64,000 nt of DNA from Exiguobacterium acetylicum (lineage in GTDB: Bacteria; Bacillota; Bacilli; Exiguobacteriales; Exiguobacteriaceae), in NCBI RefSeq assembly GCF_019890935.1, contig NZ_CP082333.1, positions 584,001-648,000 of the forward strand, read 5' to 3'. Shown in pieces: positions 15,823 to 24,564 of this stretch (its first letter is position 1; every line of letters starts with the position of its first letter). The notes beneath the pieces are model-generated. The model was not told the origin of the DNA, did not search any database, and worked only from the letters and a program-made list of their open reading frames with translations. Both the position numbers and the translations under genes were made by a program.

Positions 15823-16569
15823 ATGAATGAAACCATTCAACATTTACTCAACCACCGGTCCATCCGGAAATTCAAACAACATCAATTAGACGAAGAGACG
15901 ATTGAAACACTCATAAAAGCCGCACAGGCTGCCTCGACATCCTCTTATCAGCAAGCTTATGCGATCATCGGTGTCGAAGACGAAAGAGTGAAACGACAAT
16001 TAGTCGACGTTGCAAGTGGTCAACAATATGTGGCAGAAAACAGTTACTTCTTCGTCTTTTGTATGGATTACCACAAACATACGTTAGCGGCAGAACTAGC
16101 AGGAGGCGACGTGAGCCGGACGATCGAGACGACGGAAGCGCTTGTCGTAGGAGCTGTCGATGCGGGACTTGCCGCTCAAAATTTAGTCGTAGCTGCCGAG
16201 TCGCTCGGCTACGGAACGGTCTACATCGGTTCACTACGAAATGATGCTCGTCGTGTCAGCGAACTCTTACAACTTCCAGATCACGTCGTACCATTATTCG
16301 GAGTCGCGGTCGGTCTTCCGGATCAACAACCGGGTAAAAAACCCCGCCTTCCGATGGATGCGGTCTTCCACCGGAATACGTATACTGATGACGATACGAT
16401 GCGTGAGTTACTGACAGGATACGAAGAGTCAACGTCATCGTATTACGGAGAACGGACCGGTGGTCAACGGACAGAAGGGTGGGTCAAACAGATGGCTGCC
16501 TCGATGCACGAACCGAAACGGACGTATCTCCGCGAGTTCTTGAAAGAGAAACAGATCGCAAAAGATTGA
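15823..16569 (+). CDS. NADPH-dependent FMN oxidoreductase, NfrA/NfsA nitroreductase family
   Basis: The 248-residue flavoprotein shows the FMN-binding LLNHRSIRKFK start, QAASTSSYQQAY, AQNLVVAAESLGYGTVYIGSLRND and the VAVGLPDQQPGKKPRLP loop typical of the NfsA/NfrA subgroup. These dimeric enzymes reduce FMN, quinones or nitro compounds with NADPH. AGAAGGGG precedes the ATG. The LCP gene follows after 15 bp, so the two may be cotranscribed, though they have no obvious shared role. Confidence 0.9.
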   Translation: MNETIQHLLNHRSIRKFKQHQLDEETIETLIKAAQAASTSSYQQAYAIIGVEDERVKRQLVDVASGQQYVAENSYFFVFCMDYHKHTLAAELAGGDVSRTIETTEALVVGAVDAGLAAQNLVVAAESLGYGTVYIGSLRNDARRVSELLQLPDHVVPLFGVAVGLPDQQPGKKPRLPMDAVFHRNTYTDDDTMRELLTGYEESTSSYYGERTGGQRTEGWVKQMAASMHEPKRTYLREFLKEKQIAKD

Positions 16570-16584
16570 TACGGAGGTATCTGA

Positions 16585-17826
16585 ATGGCAGAACATCAAC
16601 CACACCGCTCTCGCTTGGAGCGACGACGTATGCAGTTAGAAGAGCAAGCTAGACAAGAAGAAGAGCAGGCTAGGCAAGAAGAAGCTTTTTCGAAAGCGTA
16701 CGCGCCGGACGAATCATTTTCTCAAGAATCCTTTGAGAAGCAGCAAGAACCGGCTACGTATCATCGATATGTCGAAGAGCAACCGCGAGATCGAAAAAGT
16801 ACATCGCGTCGTTCCGGGAGCGGCATGCTTAAACAAGTCGCACAGATGATCGGGGGTGCCGGATCACGGTTGTTTGCTAATCGGGAACGCTCGAGACGCT
16901 CGAGGAAGGCGGAGCGATCAGAGCAATCGGTACAGCAGACTCCTGACGTCTCCTCACGCGAATCACATCCTAAAAAAATCAAGAAAAAACGTCGTTTTAA
17001 ACGAAAGCTTCTTGGACTATTTTTATTGTTGCTCATCGCATTCGTTCTTTTTGCTTCACAACCATTCACGTTCTTGTTGATCGGTAGTGATGCACGACCT
17101 GGAGAATCGTTGCGTGGATCACGTTCGGATTCTCTATCGGTCATGCAATTCATTCCACTTTCTCGAACGATTCAGTTGACGTCGATTCCTCGAGATACGT
17201 ATACACCGATTTCCTGTGAGAATGGAAAGAAGGATAAAATCACACATGCCTTTGCCTTCGGTGGAGAAGAATGTACGCAAGATGCTGTTTCAGGTCTACT
17301 CGATGAAGAAATCGATGGAAAGATCGTCATTTCCTTCGATAGTTTCATCGGATTAGTGGATCAAATCGGTGGAATCGACCTTGTCTCGACAGGAACGTTC
17401 TCCGAGCAGGATGCAAGCGGGAAAGCAAATCAGTATTCATTCCAAAAGGGGAAGGAATACCATATGGATGGTGCGATGGCACTTGCCTATTCGAGACACC
17501 GAAAAACGGATAATGATGGAGCGCGCGCGAATCGGCAGTCGGAAGTCATCCAAGCCGTCGCGACACACTTATTGAAGCCAACTGGATGGTCGAAAATTCC
17601 AGCAGCGCATACGTATATGAAAGAAGAGATGAACCTCGATTTAAGCGTCCGCGAGATGGCAACGGCAGGGTTATCGATTGCCTTGATGTCAGAACGAAAA
17701 CATTATGAAATCGAAGCCGTCAGCCAACGACTGAACGGGATTTTCTATGACTTACCGAATGAGAAGGCACTGCAAGAACTACGTGATCAGCTCGATACGA
17801 CGTTTTATGGCACATTGAAGAACTAA
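16585..17826 (+). CDS. LytR-CpsA-Psr (LCP) family cell-wall glycopolymer transferase
   Basis: The 413-residue protein starts with about 140 cytoplasmic residues that are extremely charged (Arg/Glu/Gln), including a two-copy EEQARQE repeat, then a membrane anchor (about 146-165), then an extracytoplasmic LCP domain. LCP signature elements are visible: LLIGSDARPGESLRGSRSDS, SIPRDTYTPI, GGIDLV, ALAYSRHRKTDNDGARANRQ. These Asp/Arg residues bind pyrophosphate-lipid substrates. The family ligates teichoic-acid-type polymers to peptidoglycan. The long basic tail is unusual compared with short tails in Bacillus LytR/TagT. Confidence 0.92.
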   Translation: MAEHQPHRSRLERRRMQLEEQARQEEEQARQEEAFSKAYAPDESFSQESFEKQQEPATYHRYVEEQPRDRKSTSRRSGSGMLKQVAQMIGGAGSRLFANRERSRRSRKAERSEQSVQQTPDVSSRESHPKKIKKKRRFKRKLLGLFLLLLIAFVLFASQPFTFLLIGSDARPGESLRGSRSDSLSVMQFIPLSRTIQLTSIPRDTYTPISCENGKKDKITHAFAFGGEECTQDAVSGLLDEEIDGKIVISFDSFIGLVDQIGGIDLVSTGTFSEQDASGKANQYSFQKGKEYHMDGAMALAYSRHRKTDNDGARANRQSEVIQAVATHLLKPTGWSKIPAAHTYMKEEMNLDLSVREMATAGLSIALMSERKHYEIEAVSQRLNGIFYDLPNEKALQELRDQLDTTFYGTLKN

Positions 17827-17835
17827 AGGGGAGGG

Positions 17836-17860
17836 GTTTCCTTCCGGTCATTGCGGGTAT
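17836..17860 (+). promoter_or_regulatory. SigB-like promoter sequence
   Basis: GTTTCC (17836-17841), a 13-bp spacer and GGGTAT (17855-17860) fit the general-stress sigma-B consensus GTTTaa-N12-14-GGGwAw. It lies about 120 bp before the NAD(P)-binding protein gene. Pattern match only. Confidence 0.45.
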
Positions 17861-17982
17861 AAATTGATGTACGTTGCTCCTTTGGTGGATTGTTTTAGGT
17901 TATCTCTGAAATCGACGATTTTTGGACATGACATCATGACATTCCACGAAGGTGACTAACTTATCGAGGAGGGACCCCCCAT

Positions 17983-18693
17983 ATGAAAGTACTAGTCGTA
18001 GGTGCATCCGGTACGATTGGAGCGCGCGTCGTCAAATCGCTTGCCAAGGGTCATCAGGTCACGGTCATCGTTCGTCATGAACATCTGGTGGAACGATTCG
18101 AAAAACTCGGTGTCAAGGCGCATTACGTCGATATCGAAACAGAACTCGAAAAAGTCATTGAGCACGGAGTCGCAGGGCAGGATGCAGTCATTTGTGCGGC
18201 GACCGCAGGAGTAGACGGCGAAGCAACTGAAATCGAATTGCTGGATCGAACAGTCGCTTTGAAAACAATTGATGCAGCTAAAAAAGCGCGAGTACGTCAT
18301 TTCGTGCTACTGAGCGCTTATGGTGCAGATCGACCTGAGCAATTCAAGAAAGATGTCTATCCGTTCTATGCTGCTAAGAATGCAGCAGAGGAACAGATTG
18401 AACATAGTGGTTTGACGTATACGATCATTTGTCCGGTTTCCATCACAACAGGTGAAGGGCGTGGCTTGATTGAAGCCGATGAAGATTTGAAGGACACGAA
18501 GGACGCGACGATTTCGGAAACGGATGTCGCATCGATCCTCGTTGCTTCTGTCGATAATCGATCGGTATTCAATCGACGTCTAGAAGTCAAGGAAGGAAAG
18601 ACATCCTTGAATGAGGCCTTAGGAGGAGCGGAAGCTGTTGGTAGCGTTAAAGATAACCGTCAAGTCAAAAAACAATTACCACGTTTTAACTAA
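17983..18693 (+). CDS. NAD(P)-binding Rossmann-fold protein, atypical SDR
   Basis: The 236-residue product opens with the dinucleotide-binding VGASGTIGARVVKSL and continues as an NmrA/BVR-B-like atypical short-chain dehydrogenase: HFVLLSAYGADRP, YPFYAAKNAAEEQIEHSGLTYTII (the YxxxK pair is present) and CPVSITTGEG. Members include redox sensors and flavin or biliverdin reductase relatives; a specific substrate cannot be assigned. A GAGGAGGG ribosome site precedes the ATG, and a SigB-like promoter suggests stress control. Confidence 0.8.
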   Translation: MKVLVVGASGTIGARVVKSLAKGHQVTVIVRHEHLVERFEKLGVKAHYVDIETELEKVIEHGVAGQDAVICAATAGVDGEATEIELLDRTVALKTIDAAKKARVRHFVLLSAYGADRPEQFKKDVYPFYAAKNAAEEQIEHSGLTYTIICPVSITTGEGRGLIEADEDLKDTKDATISETDVASILVASVDNRSVFNRRLEVKEGKTSLNEALGGAEAVGSVKDNRQVKKQLPRFN

Positions 18694-18729
18694 CCGTTTG
18701 TCTCGTTAAAACGCGAATGCTCTAAAATA

Positions 18730-18774
18730 AAGCGAACTCATTTCCGCGTATAAGACGGAAGAGTTCGCTTTTTT
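18730..18774 (+). terminator. Terminator after the SDR-type gene
   Basis: AAGCGAACTC...TTCCG and CGGAA...GAGTTCGCTT pair in two stacked segments, followed by T's. Confidence 0.85.
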
Positions 18775-18841
18775 GTTGATAAAAGTAGATAGTCGGAAAG
18801 AGGAAGTCTGCTACACTGAACAAAGAAGGAGGGGGTTAGAT

Positions 18842-19387
18842 GTGAAAAAACCGTTGATCTATCTGATCCTAGCGATTGCTATTATCGGCATTGCCTATCA
18901 AAGTTATCAAACATATGATGCAAAACAAAAAAAAGTGGAGCAACAACAAAAACAAGCATCACAAGGTGGTCTCGAAGTCGGGATGAAAGCCCCGAATCTA
19001 TCTTTGCGTCAAGAAGGAAAAACTGTCGATCTAGACGAAATCAATCATGATGTCTTTGTCATTAATTTTTGGGCAACGTGGTGTCCACCGTGTAAACAAG
19101 AGATTCCAGAACTAAATGCCTTTGCACGACATACAGATATACCCGTCTACGGCATCAATGTCACGACATCAGAACGACGTGTTTCGGATGTTGCTGATTT
19201 TCTGAAGCAGACACCTGTTGAATATCCTGTGTTATATGACCGAAAGGGAACGTCAGAAGATGCTTATCGTCTCGTAGCAATGCCAGCAACTTATGTATTA
19301 GACCGGAAAGGAACGATTCTTTCGAAACACATCGGTCCTGTAACGGAACAGATGTTAAAAGAGATGGTGAAACGAACAGGAGGATGA
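18842..19387 (+). CDS. Membrane-anchored TlpA/ResA-like thioredoxin
   Basis: The start is GTG 18842, just after AAGGAGGGGG; the longer frame runs into the preceding terminator. The 181-residue product has an N-terminal membrane anchor (about 5-22), a polar spacer and a thioredoxin domain exposed outside the membrane. The active site is WATWCPPCKQE; VAMPATYVLDRKG contains the conserved cis-Pro. CPPC is the TlpA-type active site, whereas Bacillus ResA has CEPC. The likely role is reduction of exported thiols, for instance apocytochromes. It overlaps the following zinc-ribbon gene by 4 bp. Confidence 0.88.
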   Translation: MKKPLIYLILAIAIIGIAYQSYQTYDAKQKKVEQQQKQASQGGLEVGMKAPNLSLRQEGKTVDLDEINHDVFVINFWATWCPPCKQEIPELNAFARHTDIPVYGINVTTSERRVSDVADFLKQTPVEYPVLYDRKGTSEDAYRLVAMPATYVLDRKGTILSKHIGPVTEQMLKEMVKRTGG

Positions 19388-19842
19388 CAATGGAACTCCT
19401 ATGCCGCAACTGCTCCTTTCAACAAACATTCCAACTCGGTCAACTAGAGGGTTGGCCGACATTTCCTGCTGTCTTGACGCAAGGGGTCGAAGCGTTCATG
19501 ACGGGTCTCCCGCTTTGGTTCGTTCCGTCGATGCATGAACCGATTTTACAGCGGGCGTATGTAGACGACTGGAATCGATTTCGATTAATTCAGCACTATC
19601 AGCTTCATCAGGAGGAATTAGCGGATGGTTGGGTACCGTATCAATTGGATTTATACCACTGTCCGACTTGTCACCGATTTTCGAATCGATTTTGGTGTGC
19701 CCTGTTTTTGCAACTAGATGTCGTTCAACCACTTTACGAATGCCCACATGATCAGACGGAACTTGAACGAATCGAAATATCCGATATTGATCACTTTTCT
19801 TGTCCATCGTGTGATGGTCACTCCCTATATGTGCGTAGATGA
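19384..19842 (+). CDS. Cysteine-rich zinc-ribbon-like protein, unknown function
   Basis: The 152-residue product starts by ATGA overlap with the thioredoxin gene. It carries four Cys pairs or near pairs: CRNC (about 7-10), CPTC (about 97-100), a CPHD segment and CPSC near the C-terminus (about 139-142). This suggests two treble-clef or rubredoxin-like zinc sites. There is no membrane segment, so unlike its partner it should be cytoplasmic. I do not recognise the family. Confidence 0.6.
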   Translation: MTMELLCRNCSFQQTFQLGQLEGWPTFPAVLTQGVEAFMTGLPLWFVPSMHEPILQRAYVDDWNRFRLIQHYQLHQEELADGWVPYQLDLYHCPTCHRFSNRFWCALFLQLDVVQPLYECPHDQTELERIEISDIDHFSCPSCDGHSLYVRR

Positions 19843-19846
19843 AGCG

Positions 19847-19925
19847 AAAAAGCCATTCATTTCATGAAAGACTGATGAGAGAAATTCCTTCTCCATAGTC
19901 AATGCATGATATAGAATGGCTTTTT
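19847..19925. terminator. Long imperfect hairpin between convergent genes
   Basis: AAAAAGCCATTC (19847-19858) and GAATGGCTTTTT (19914-19925) close a stem whose 55-base interior itself contains partial pairing (GACT/AGTC, GAGAGAA/TTCTC). It probably terminates transcription in both directions; the internal branching is unusual for a simple terminator. Confidence 0.6.
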
Positions 19926-19933
19926 ATCGATCA

Positions 19934-20143
19934 TCAACCCATTTGCCGAAACGAAAATGTTTGAAAGGAAGAGGGTGATGAATTACTGACATCTAACGTA
20001 TAGGTTGTACCATCAAAAATAATCGTATCGCCTAACCTTGCTTCAGGTGGTAAATAACGTCGTGGAATGAAACTTGAACCATTTTCCCATAGCAGGACAG
20101 CGTATTTGCCATCAAGTCGCTCCAGCGTACCACGTTTGATCAT
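19934..20143 (-). CDS. DUF3006-like small protein
   Basis: The start is ATG 20143, six bases after GGGAGGAG, giving 69 residues; a 23-codon longer frame has a weak ribosome site. The core IKRGTLERLDGKYAVLLWEN, PRRYLPPEARLGDTIIFDG has the pattern of DUF3006 (a small beta-barrel: D-x-hydrophobic-AVL, then P-x-x-xLP-x-x-x-x-GD). Function unknown. Confidence 0.65.
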   Translation of the reverse strand: MIKRGTLERLDGKYAVLLWENGSSFIPRRYLPPEARLGDTIIFDGTTYTLDVSNSSPSSFQTFSFRQMG

Positions 20144-20354
20144 ATTAACTCCTCCCACAATTACATCGAAGTCATCCCTCGGTCGATCAGGAACGTACTC
20201 TCTCTCTATCATTCTCTGTAATTTTTAATCTTATGTTTGGTATATTCCCAGTTCATTTCATATTTACACATGATTCTTTAAAAAAACGTGATTCCAAGCC
20301 GTTTTCGTCTTAAATCTGACGTATTTAACAGGAAATAAAGGAGATACTGATAAG

Positions 20355-20388
20355 AAAAAAAGACCCGATAGGACATATCGGATCTTTA
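20355..20388 (-). terminator. Terminator of nhaC
   Basis: On the minus strand AAAGA-CCGATA, a short loop and TATCGG-TCTTT are followed by a T run. It lies just past the nhaC stop. Confidence 0.82.
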
Positions 20389-20401
20389 AAATGAAATAGG
20401 C

Positions 20402-21778
20402 TCAAGAAGCGAGAGATTGTTTTGTTTCGATTTTCGTTGGACGAAGAAATGCGAGTAAAAACGTAAACAATGGTGAAAGGAGTAAAAAGAATGCGAACGG
20501 AACGTATGCTGTTACTGGGACACCGAGTGTCGAAGCGAAGAACGCCCCAGAAACACCCCATGGAATAAGCGGATTGACGAGTGTTCCGCCATCCTCGAGT
20601 GAACGAGAGAGGAAGCGCGGATCAATCTGACGCTCTTCAAAGATTTTCTTGAATGCTTGACCCGGAAGCAAGATAGACAAGTATTGTTCCCCAGCCATCA
20701 CGTTTACACCGATAGACGATAGGGCGACGGATGAAATGATGCTACCATCACGTTTTAGTTTAGAAACGGTCCGTTCAATGACCACGTCAATGACACCGAT
20801 ACCACGTAAGACACCACCGAACGCAAGGGCGAGCATGACGAGCGACACTGACCACATCATCGATTGCAATCCACCTTTACTAATGATGGATGTAACCGTC
20901 TTACTAGAAGATTCTAGTTTTAATCCGTTCTGAATGACTGCCATCCAGTTCGAGATATTCCAGTTTCCTTGTACAAGACCTGTTAACAACAATCCACTTA
21001 AAACACCAGCAACAAGTGTTGGGATGACGGGCATCTTACGTAATGCTAATACCATGACGAGCAACGGTGAAAGCAACGTCCAAGGTGACAACTCAAACAA
21101 ACGAGTTAACTCCTGCTGTGTCGTTTGAACAACGGATGAATCGACATTTCCACTACTACGTCCGAAAATGAAGAATAAGATGAATGTGATCGTGATAGCG
21201 GGAATCGTCGTTCCCATCATGAAACGAATATGATCGAACACAGACACATTGACGATTCCGGGCGCGAAATTCGTCGTATCTGATAAAGGTGACATCTTAT
21301 CTCCGAAACAAGCTCCACTGATGATGGCACCTGCTGCAAGTGCAGGATTGACGCTCAGTGCAATCGCGATTCCCATCAAGGCAACACCGACCGTACCGAT
21401 CGTTGTAAACGAACTACCTGTAAAGGTCGAGACGACCATCGCAATCAGAAGAGCGCTCGGTGCGAACCAAGTCGCTGAAAGTGTCGATAACCCAAAATGA
21501 AGAAGGGTCGGCACTGCGCCACTCATCATCCAGACCGCGATCGTCATACCGACGAGCAACATGATCAAGATCGGTTTAATCGCTTCACGAATACCTTGAA
21601 TCATATGGTGTTCGACGTCCTCGAACTTAAAACCGCGGTAAACGGCATATCCTGAGACGAAAATAAGACTGGACAAGATGGCAAGATGCGGTTCGGCTTT
21701 AGCACCGAATAACGCGGACAATAAGATGATGATACTGATTCCTAGGATAGCTGCGGATTCACGGAATGACATGCGCAT
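20402..21778 (-). CDS. nhaC: Na+/H+ antiporter NhaC
   Basis: The 458-residue inner-membrane protein has about 11-12 hydrophobic segments and the NhaC family block GACFGDKMSPLSDTTNFAP (about 156-174), FTGSSFTTIGTVGVA, and the late SLEDGGTLVNPLIPWGVSGAF. It should exchange Na+ for H+ at the cytoplasmic membrane. GGAGGTGG lies before ATG 21778. It is monocistronic with its own terminator. The divergent gap of 250 bp upstream contains a cre-like sequence and a 31-codon gene on the other strand. Confidence 0.93.
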   Translation of the reverse strand: MRMSFRESAAILGISIIILLSALFGAKAEPHLAILSSLIFVSGYAVYRGFKFEDVEHHMIQGIREAIKPILIMLLVGMTIAVWMMSGAVPTLLHFGLSTLSATWFAPSALLIAMVVSTFTGSSFTTIGTVGVALMGIAIALSVNPALAAGAIISGACFGDKMSPLSDTTNFAPGIVNVSVFDHIRFMMGTTIPAITITFILFFIFGRSSGNVDSSVVQTTQQELTRLFELSPWTLLSPLLVMVLALRKMPVIPTLVAGVLSGLLLTGLVQGNWNISNWMAVIQNGLKLESSSKTVTSIISKGGLQSMMWSVSLVMLALAFGGVLRGIGVIDVVIERTVSKLKRDGSIISSVALSSIGVNVMAGEQYLSILLPGQAFKKIFEERQIDPRFLSRSLEDGGTLVNPLIPWGVSGAFFASTLGVPVTAYVPFAFFLLLSPLFTFLLAFLRPTKIETKQSLAS

Positions 21779-21946
21779 GCTTCCACCTCCTTATATAAAT
21801 ATGAAGTATGATAGCACTCTGTTACTAACACGCTTTTATGCACAAAAGCATTGAACAAACGTAATACTAACGAATATTATGGAGGACGTCAACCGTAAGA
21901 GTGTCGATGAAAAATATAAAAAATCGAAATTGTGACGATTTTTTGT

Positions 21947-21960
21947 CGTAAACGCTTTCT
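21947..21960 (+). promoter_or_regulatory. cre-like sequence
   Basis: CGTAAACGCTTTCT matches 12 of 14 positions of TGWAANCGNTNWCA. It lies between nhaC and the 31-codon ORF. Pattern match only. Confidence 0.35.
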
Positions 21961-22029
21961 TTTTTAGCTCAAATCTTGCACAATAAGAAGTATCAAATGA
22001 CATTTTTGTGAACGATGAGGAGGATACAT

Positions 22030-22125
22030 ATGTTTACATTGATTTTTGTAGTAGTCGTCGCGATCATGGGTGCAGGCGTATTTGGGATTGATCATCTCGT
22101 AGCGCAACGTGCGGAAAAGCGTTAA
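22030..22125 (+). CDS. 31-residue single-span membrane peptide
   Basis: ATG 22030 follows AGGAGG by six bases. The frame encodes a short hydrophobic helix (MFTLIFVVVVAIMGAGVFG) and a charged C-terminus (AQRAEKR), then TAA and a terminator. It has its own upstream region and its own terminator, as expected for a real small gene. No family is recognised. Confidence 0.6.
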   Translation: MFTLIFVVVVAIMGAGVFGIDHLVAQRAEKR

Positions 22126-22138
22126 GTAGATGCGTGTA

Positions 22139-22196
22139 AAAGAAGCGTTGAAGGGACTGTCTTATAGAAGACAATCGCTTCAGCGCTTCTTTTTTT
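22139..22196 (+). terminator. Terminator after the 31-codon gene
   Basis: AGAAGCG-TTGAAG pairs with CTTCA-GCGCTTCT around a hairpin interior (TGTCTT/AAGACA), with a T tail. Confidence 0.85.
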
Positions 22197-22203
22197 GTAA
22201 AAA

Positions 22204-22245
22204 AACTAATAAAAATTCAATTGACAGTATAAATATACATATGTT
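22204..22245 (+). promoter_or_regulatory. ARG boxes and promoter of the arginine operon
   Basis: AATAAAAATTCAA (22208-22220) equals the core of the Bacillus AhrC/ArgR box. A second AT-rich dyad, GTATAAATATAC, follows at about 22227-22238. TTGACA (22221-22226) lies between them as a -35; the -10 is not clear. This arrangement predicts arginine-dependent repression. Confidence 0.65.
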
Positions 22246-22284
22246 TAAATCGGTATAACATTCTTTGAAGGGGAGCGTACAGAT

Positions 22285-23316
22285 ATGAAATGTACCATCA
22301 TCGGAGCAACAGGATACACCGGAATTGAACTGATTCGCCTACTAGAAGCACATCCTTCCTTTGAGATCGTCTGTTTGATGAGTGACTCGATGGCGGGGGA
22401 ATCCATGCATAATGTATTCCCATTCATGAATAAAAAAACATATTCCTCGTTATCTTCCTTTTCGGTGGAGCATTTGATGGAAACCGAGACGGATATGGTG
22501 TTCCTGGCGACACCGAGTGGGATTTCGAAGCATTACTTAGAACAACTTAAAAATTGGTCCGGTTACGTCATTGATTTAAGTGGCGATTTGAGACTTCCAG
22601 CTGAAGCATATGCAACGTGGTATGACAAGGAACCAATTGATGCCCAGTTACAACAAAGAGCAACTTATGGATTACCAGAATGGAATCGTCAATCTATTAC
22701 ATCGAGCAAATGGATTGCGAATCCGGGCTGTTACGCGACAGCAGTTTTGCTTGGACTAACACCATTCTTAAAAGAGAAAAAAATTGATCCATCTCAAATC
22801 ATCATTCAAGCTTCTTCTGGTCTGACGGGAGCAGGGAAAACGTTGACGGCACAAACGCATCATGTCCATTCAAGCGAAAACGTTCGCTTGTATAAAGTGA
22901 ATCAGCATCAGCATATCCCGGAAATTGAGCAAGCGTTTTTCGAATGGACCGGATCATCGCATCCGATTACGTTCTCGACTCAACTACTACCGATCAATCG
23001 AGGCATCATGGCGATTATGACGGTTCAGCCGTTGATCGATTTATCGGAAACGGAGTGGCGATCTTGGTTGACTGATCAGTATGCAACGGAACCATTCGTC
23101 CGAATCCAACACGCTGATCCGGAAATCAAATCCGTCGTCGGGAGTAATCACTGTGATTTGACCGTTTATAAGGATGATCGGACAGGGCGAGTGACCATCG
23201 TTTCAGTCATCGATAACATGCAAAAAGGAGCTGCCGGACAAGCTGTTCAAAATGCCAACATTCTAGCTGGTTTTGATGAGACATCCGGTTTAACGCAACA
23301 GCCGATCTACATTTAA
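22285..23316 (+). CDS. argC: N-acetyl-gamma-glutamyl-phosphate reductase ArgC
   Basis: ArgC reduces N-acetylglutamyl phosphate to the semialdehyde using NADPH, the third step of arginine synthesis. The 343-residue protein has IIGATGYTGIELIRLL at the N-terminus, the catalytic Cys in ANPGCYATAVLLGL (about 148-152) and QASSGLTGAGKT. Length is normal. AGGGGAG precedes the ATG. It is the first gene of argC-J-B-D-carA-carB-argF, the same order as in Bacillus subtilis. Confidence 0.96.
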   Translation: MKCTIIGATGYTGIELIRLLEAHPSFEIVCLMSDSMAGESMHNVFPFMNKKTYSSLSSFSVEHLMETETDMVFLATPSGISKHYLEQLKNWSGYVIDLSGDLRLPAEAYATWYDKEPIDAQLQQRATYGLPEWNRQSITSSKWIANPGCYATAVLLGLTPFLKEKKIDPSQIIIQASSGLTGAGKTLTAQTHHVHSSENVRLYKVNQHQHIPEIEQAFFEWTGSSHPITFSTQLLPINRGIMAIMTVQPLIDLSETEWRSWLTDQYATEPFVRIQHADPEIKSVVGSNHCDLTVYKDDRTGRVTIVSVIDNMQKGAAGQAVQNANILAGFDETSGLTQQPIYI

Positions 23317-23346
23317 TCATTAGAAAAAGAAAGAGGAGGAACGCCT

Positions 23347-24564
23347 GTGTGGCAAGTACAAGTAGAGACCCCATTGACGATCACGACACCGAAAGGATTT
23401 CAAGCATCCGGGATACATGTGGGTCTGAAACGAAAGCGGAAGGATTTAGGTCTGATCTGGTGTGAAGCAGGAGCAAGCGCTGCAGCTGTCTATACGACGA
23501 ATCAGGTGCAAGCAGCACCAATCACTGTGACGAAACAAGCGATTCAGGCGTCACAAGGTCGTATTCATGCCGTCCTTGTCAACAGCGGGAACGCGAATGC
23601 ATGTACAGGGGAACTAGGGTTATCCCATGCGTATATGTCGCAACAAGCGATGGCGAAAAGTTTAAATGTTGCTCCAGAACAAGTCGCGATTGCTTCAACG
23701 GGGATCATCGGTCAACCGTTAGCCATTGATACGTTACTGGCAGGTATTCCACAGCTGATGCCTACAAATGACAAGGATGCCGCGGATGATTTTGCTCATG
23801 CAATCCTGACGACCGATACTGGTACGAAAACAGCTGGTCAACAATACATGCAAGGGGATATCCAAATTTCAGTCTGTGGTGTGGCAAAAGGGTCAGGGAT
23901 GATTCATCCGAACATGGCGACGATGCTTGGTTTCTTGACGACCGATGCAACGATTGAATCGGATGTCTTACAGACACTGTTGCGCCGGACGATTCATCGG
24001 ACGTTCAACTGCATTACCGTAGATGGAGACAGTTCGACAAATGACATGGTCATGATTTTGGCGAGCGGAGCTGCAGGAGGAGCAACGATCGTTGAAGGCA
24101 CGGACGAAGCGTTAGCATTCGAACAGGCGATCGAAACGGTTTGTCAAGATTTAGCGAAACAGATTGCGCGGGACGGGGAAGGCGCGACGAAGTTGATCGA
24201 AGTGACGGTAGAGGGAACACAAACCGATGAAGTAGCACGAATGGTCGCTAAACAAGTCGTCGGATCGTCTCTCGTCAAAACAGCCATCTTTGGGGAAGAT
24301 GCGAACTGGGGACGAATCATCGCTGCTGTCGGAAGTATTAAGGAGCCACTCAATGTATCAAACGTTGACATCAAAATTGGTTCGCAGTGGGTGCTGCAAC
24401 AGAGCATGCCTGTCTTATTCGATGAAACGATTGCATCACAGGATCTAGCACAGCAGGATGTACAGATTCACATTGACTTGCATGACGGCACAGGACAAGG
24501 ACACGCTTACGGCTGTGACCTGACGTACGATTACGTCAAAATCAATGCGAGTTACCGGACATGA
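23347..24564 (+). CDS. argJ: Bifunctional ornithine acetyltransferase / N-acetylglutamate synthase ArgJ
   Basis: ArgJ recycles the acetyl group from N-acetylornithine to glutamate. The 405-residue precursor starts at GTG 23347 after GAGGAA. The self-cleavage site lies in GMIHPNMATMLGFLTTDA, where the Thr after Ala becomes the N-terminal nucleophile of the beta chain. Also seen are VNSGNANACTG (oxyanion region) and DGDSSTNDM. The family can be bifunctional; which activities this one has is not visible. Its stop overlaps the argB start (ATGA). Confidence 0.95.
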   Translation: MWQVQVETPLTITTPKGFQASGIHVGLKRKRKDLGLIWCEAGASAAAVYTTNQVQAAPITVTKQAIQASQGRIHAVLVNSGNANACTGELGLSHAYMSQQAMAKSLNVAPEQVAIASTGIIGQPLAIDTLLAGIPQLMPTNDKDAADDFAHAILTTDTGTKTAGQQYMQGDIQISVCGVAKGSGMIHPNMATMLGFLTTDATIESDVLQTLLRRTIHRTFNCITVDGDSSTNDMVMILASGAAGGATIVEGTDEALAFEQAIETVCQDLAKQIARDGEGATKLIEVTVEGTQTDEVARMVAKQVVGSSLVKTAIFGEDANWGRIIAAVGSIKEPLNVSNVDIKIGSQWVLQQSMPVLFDETIASQDLAQQDVQIHIDLHDGTGQGHAYGCDLTYDYVKINASYRT

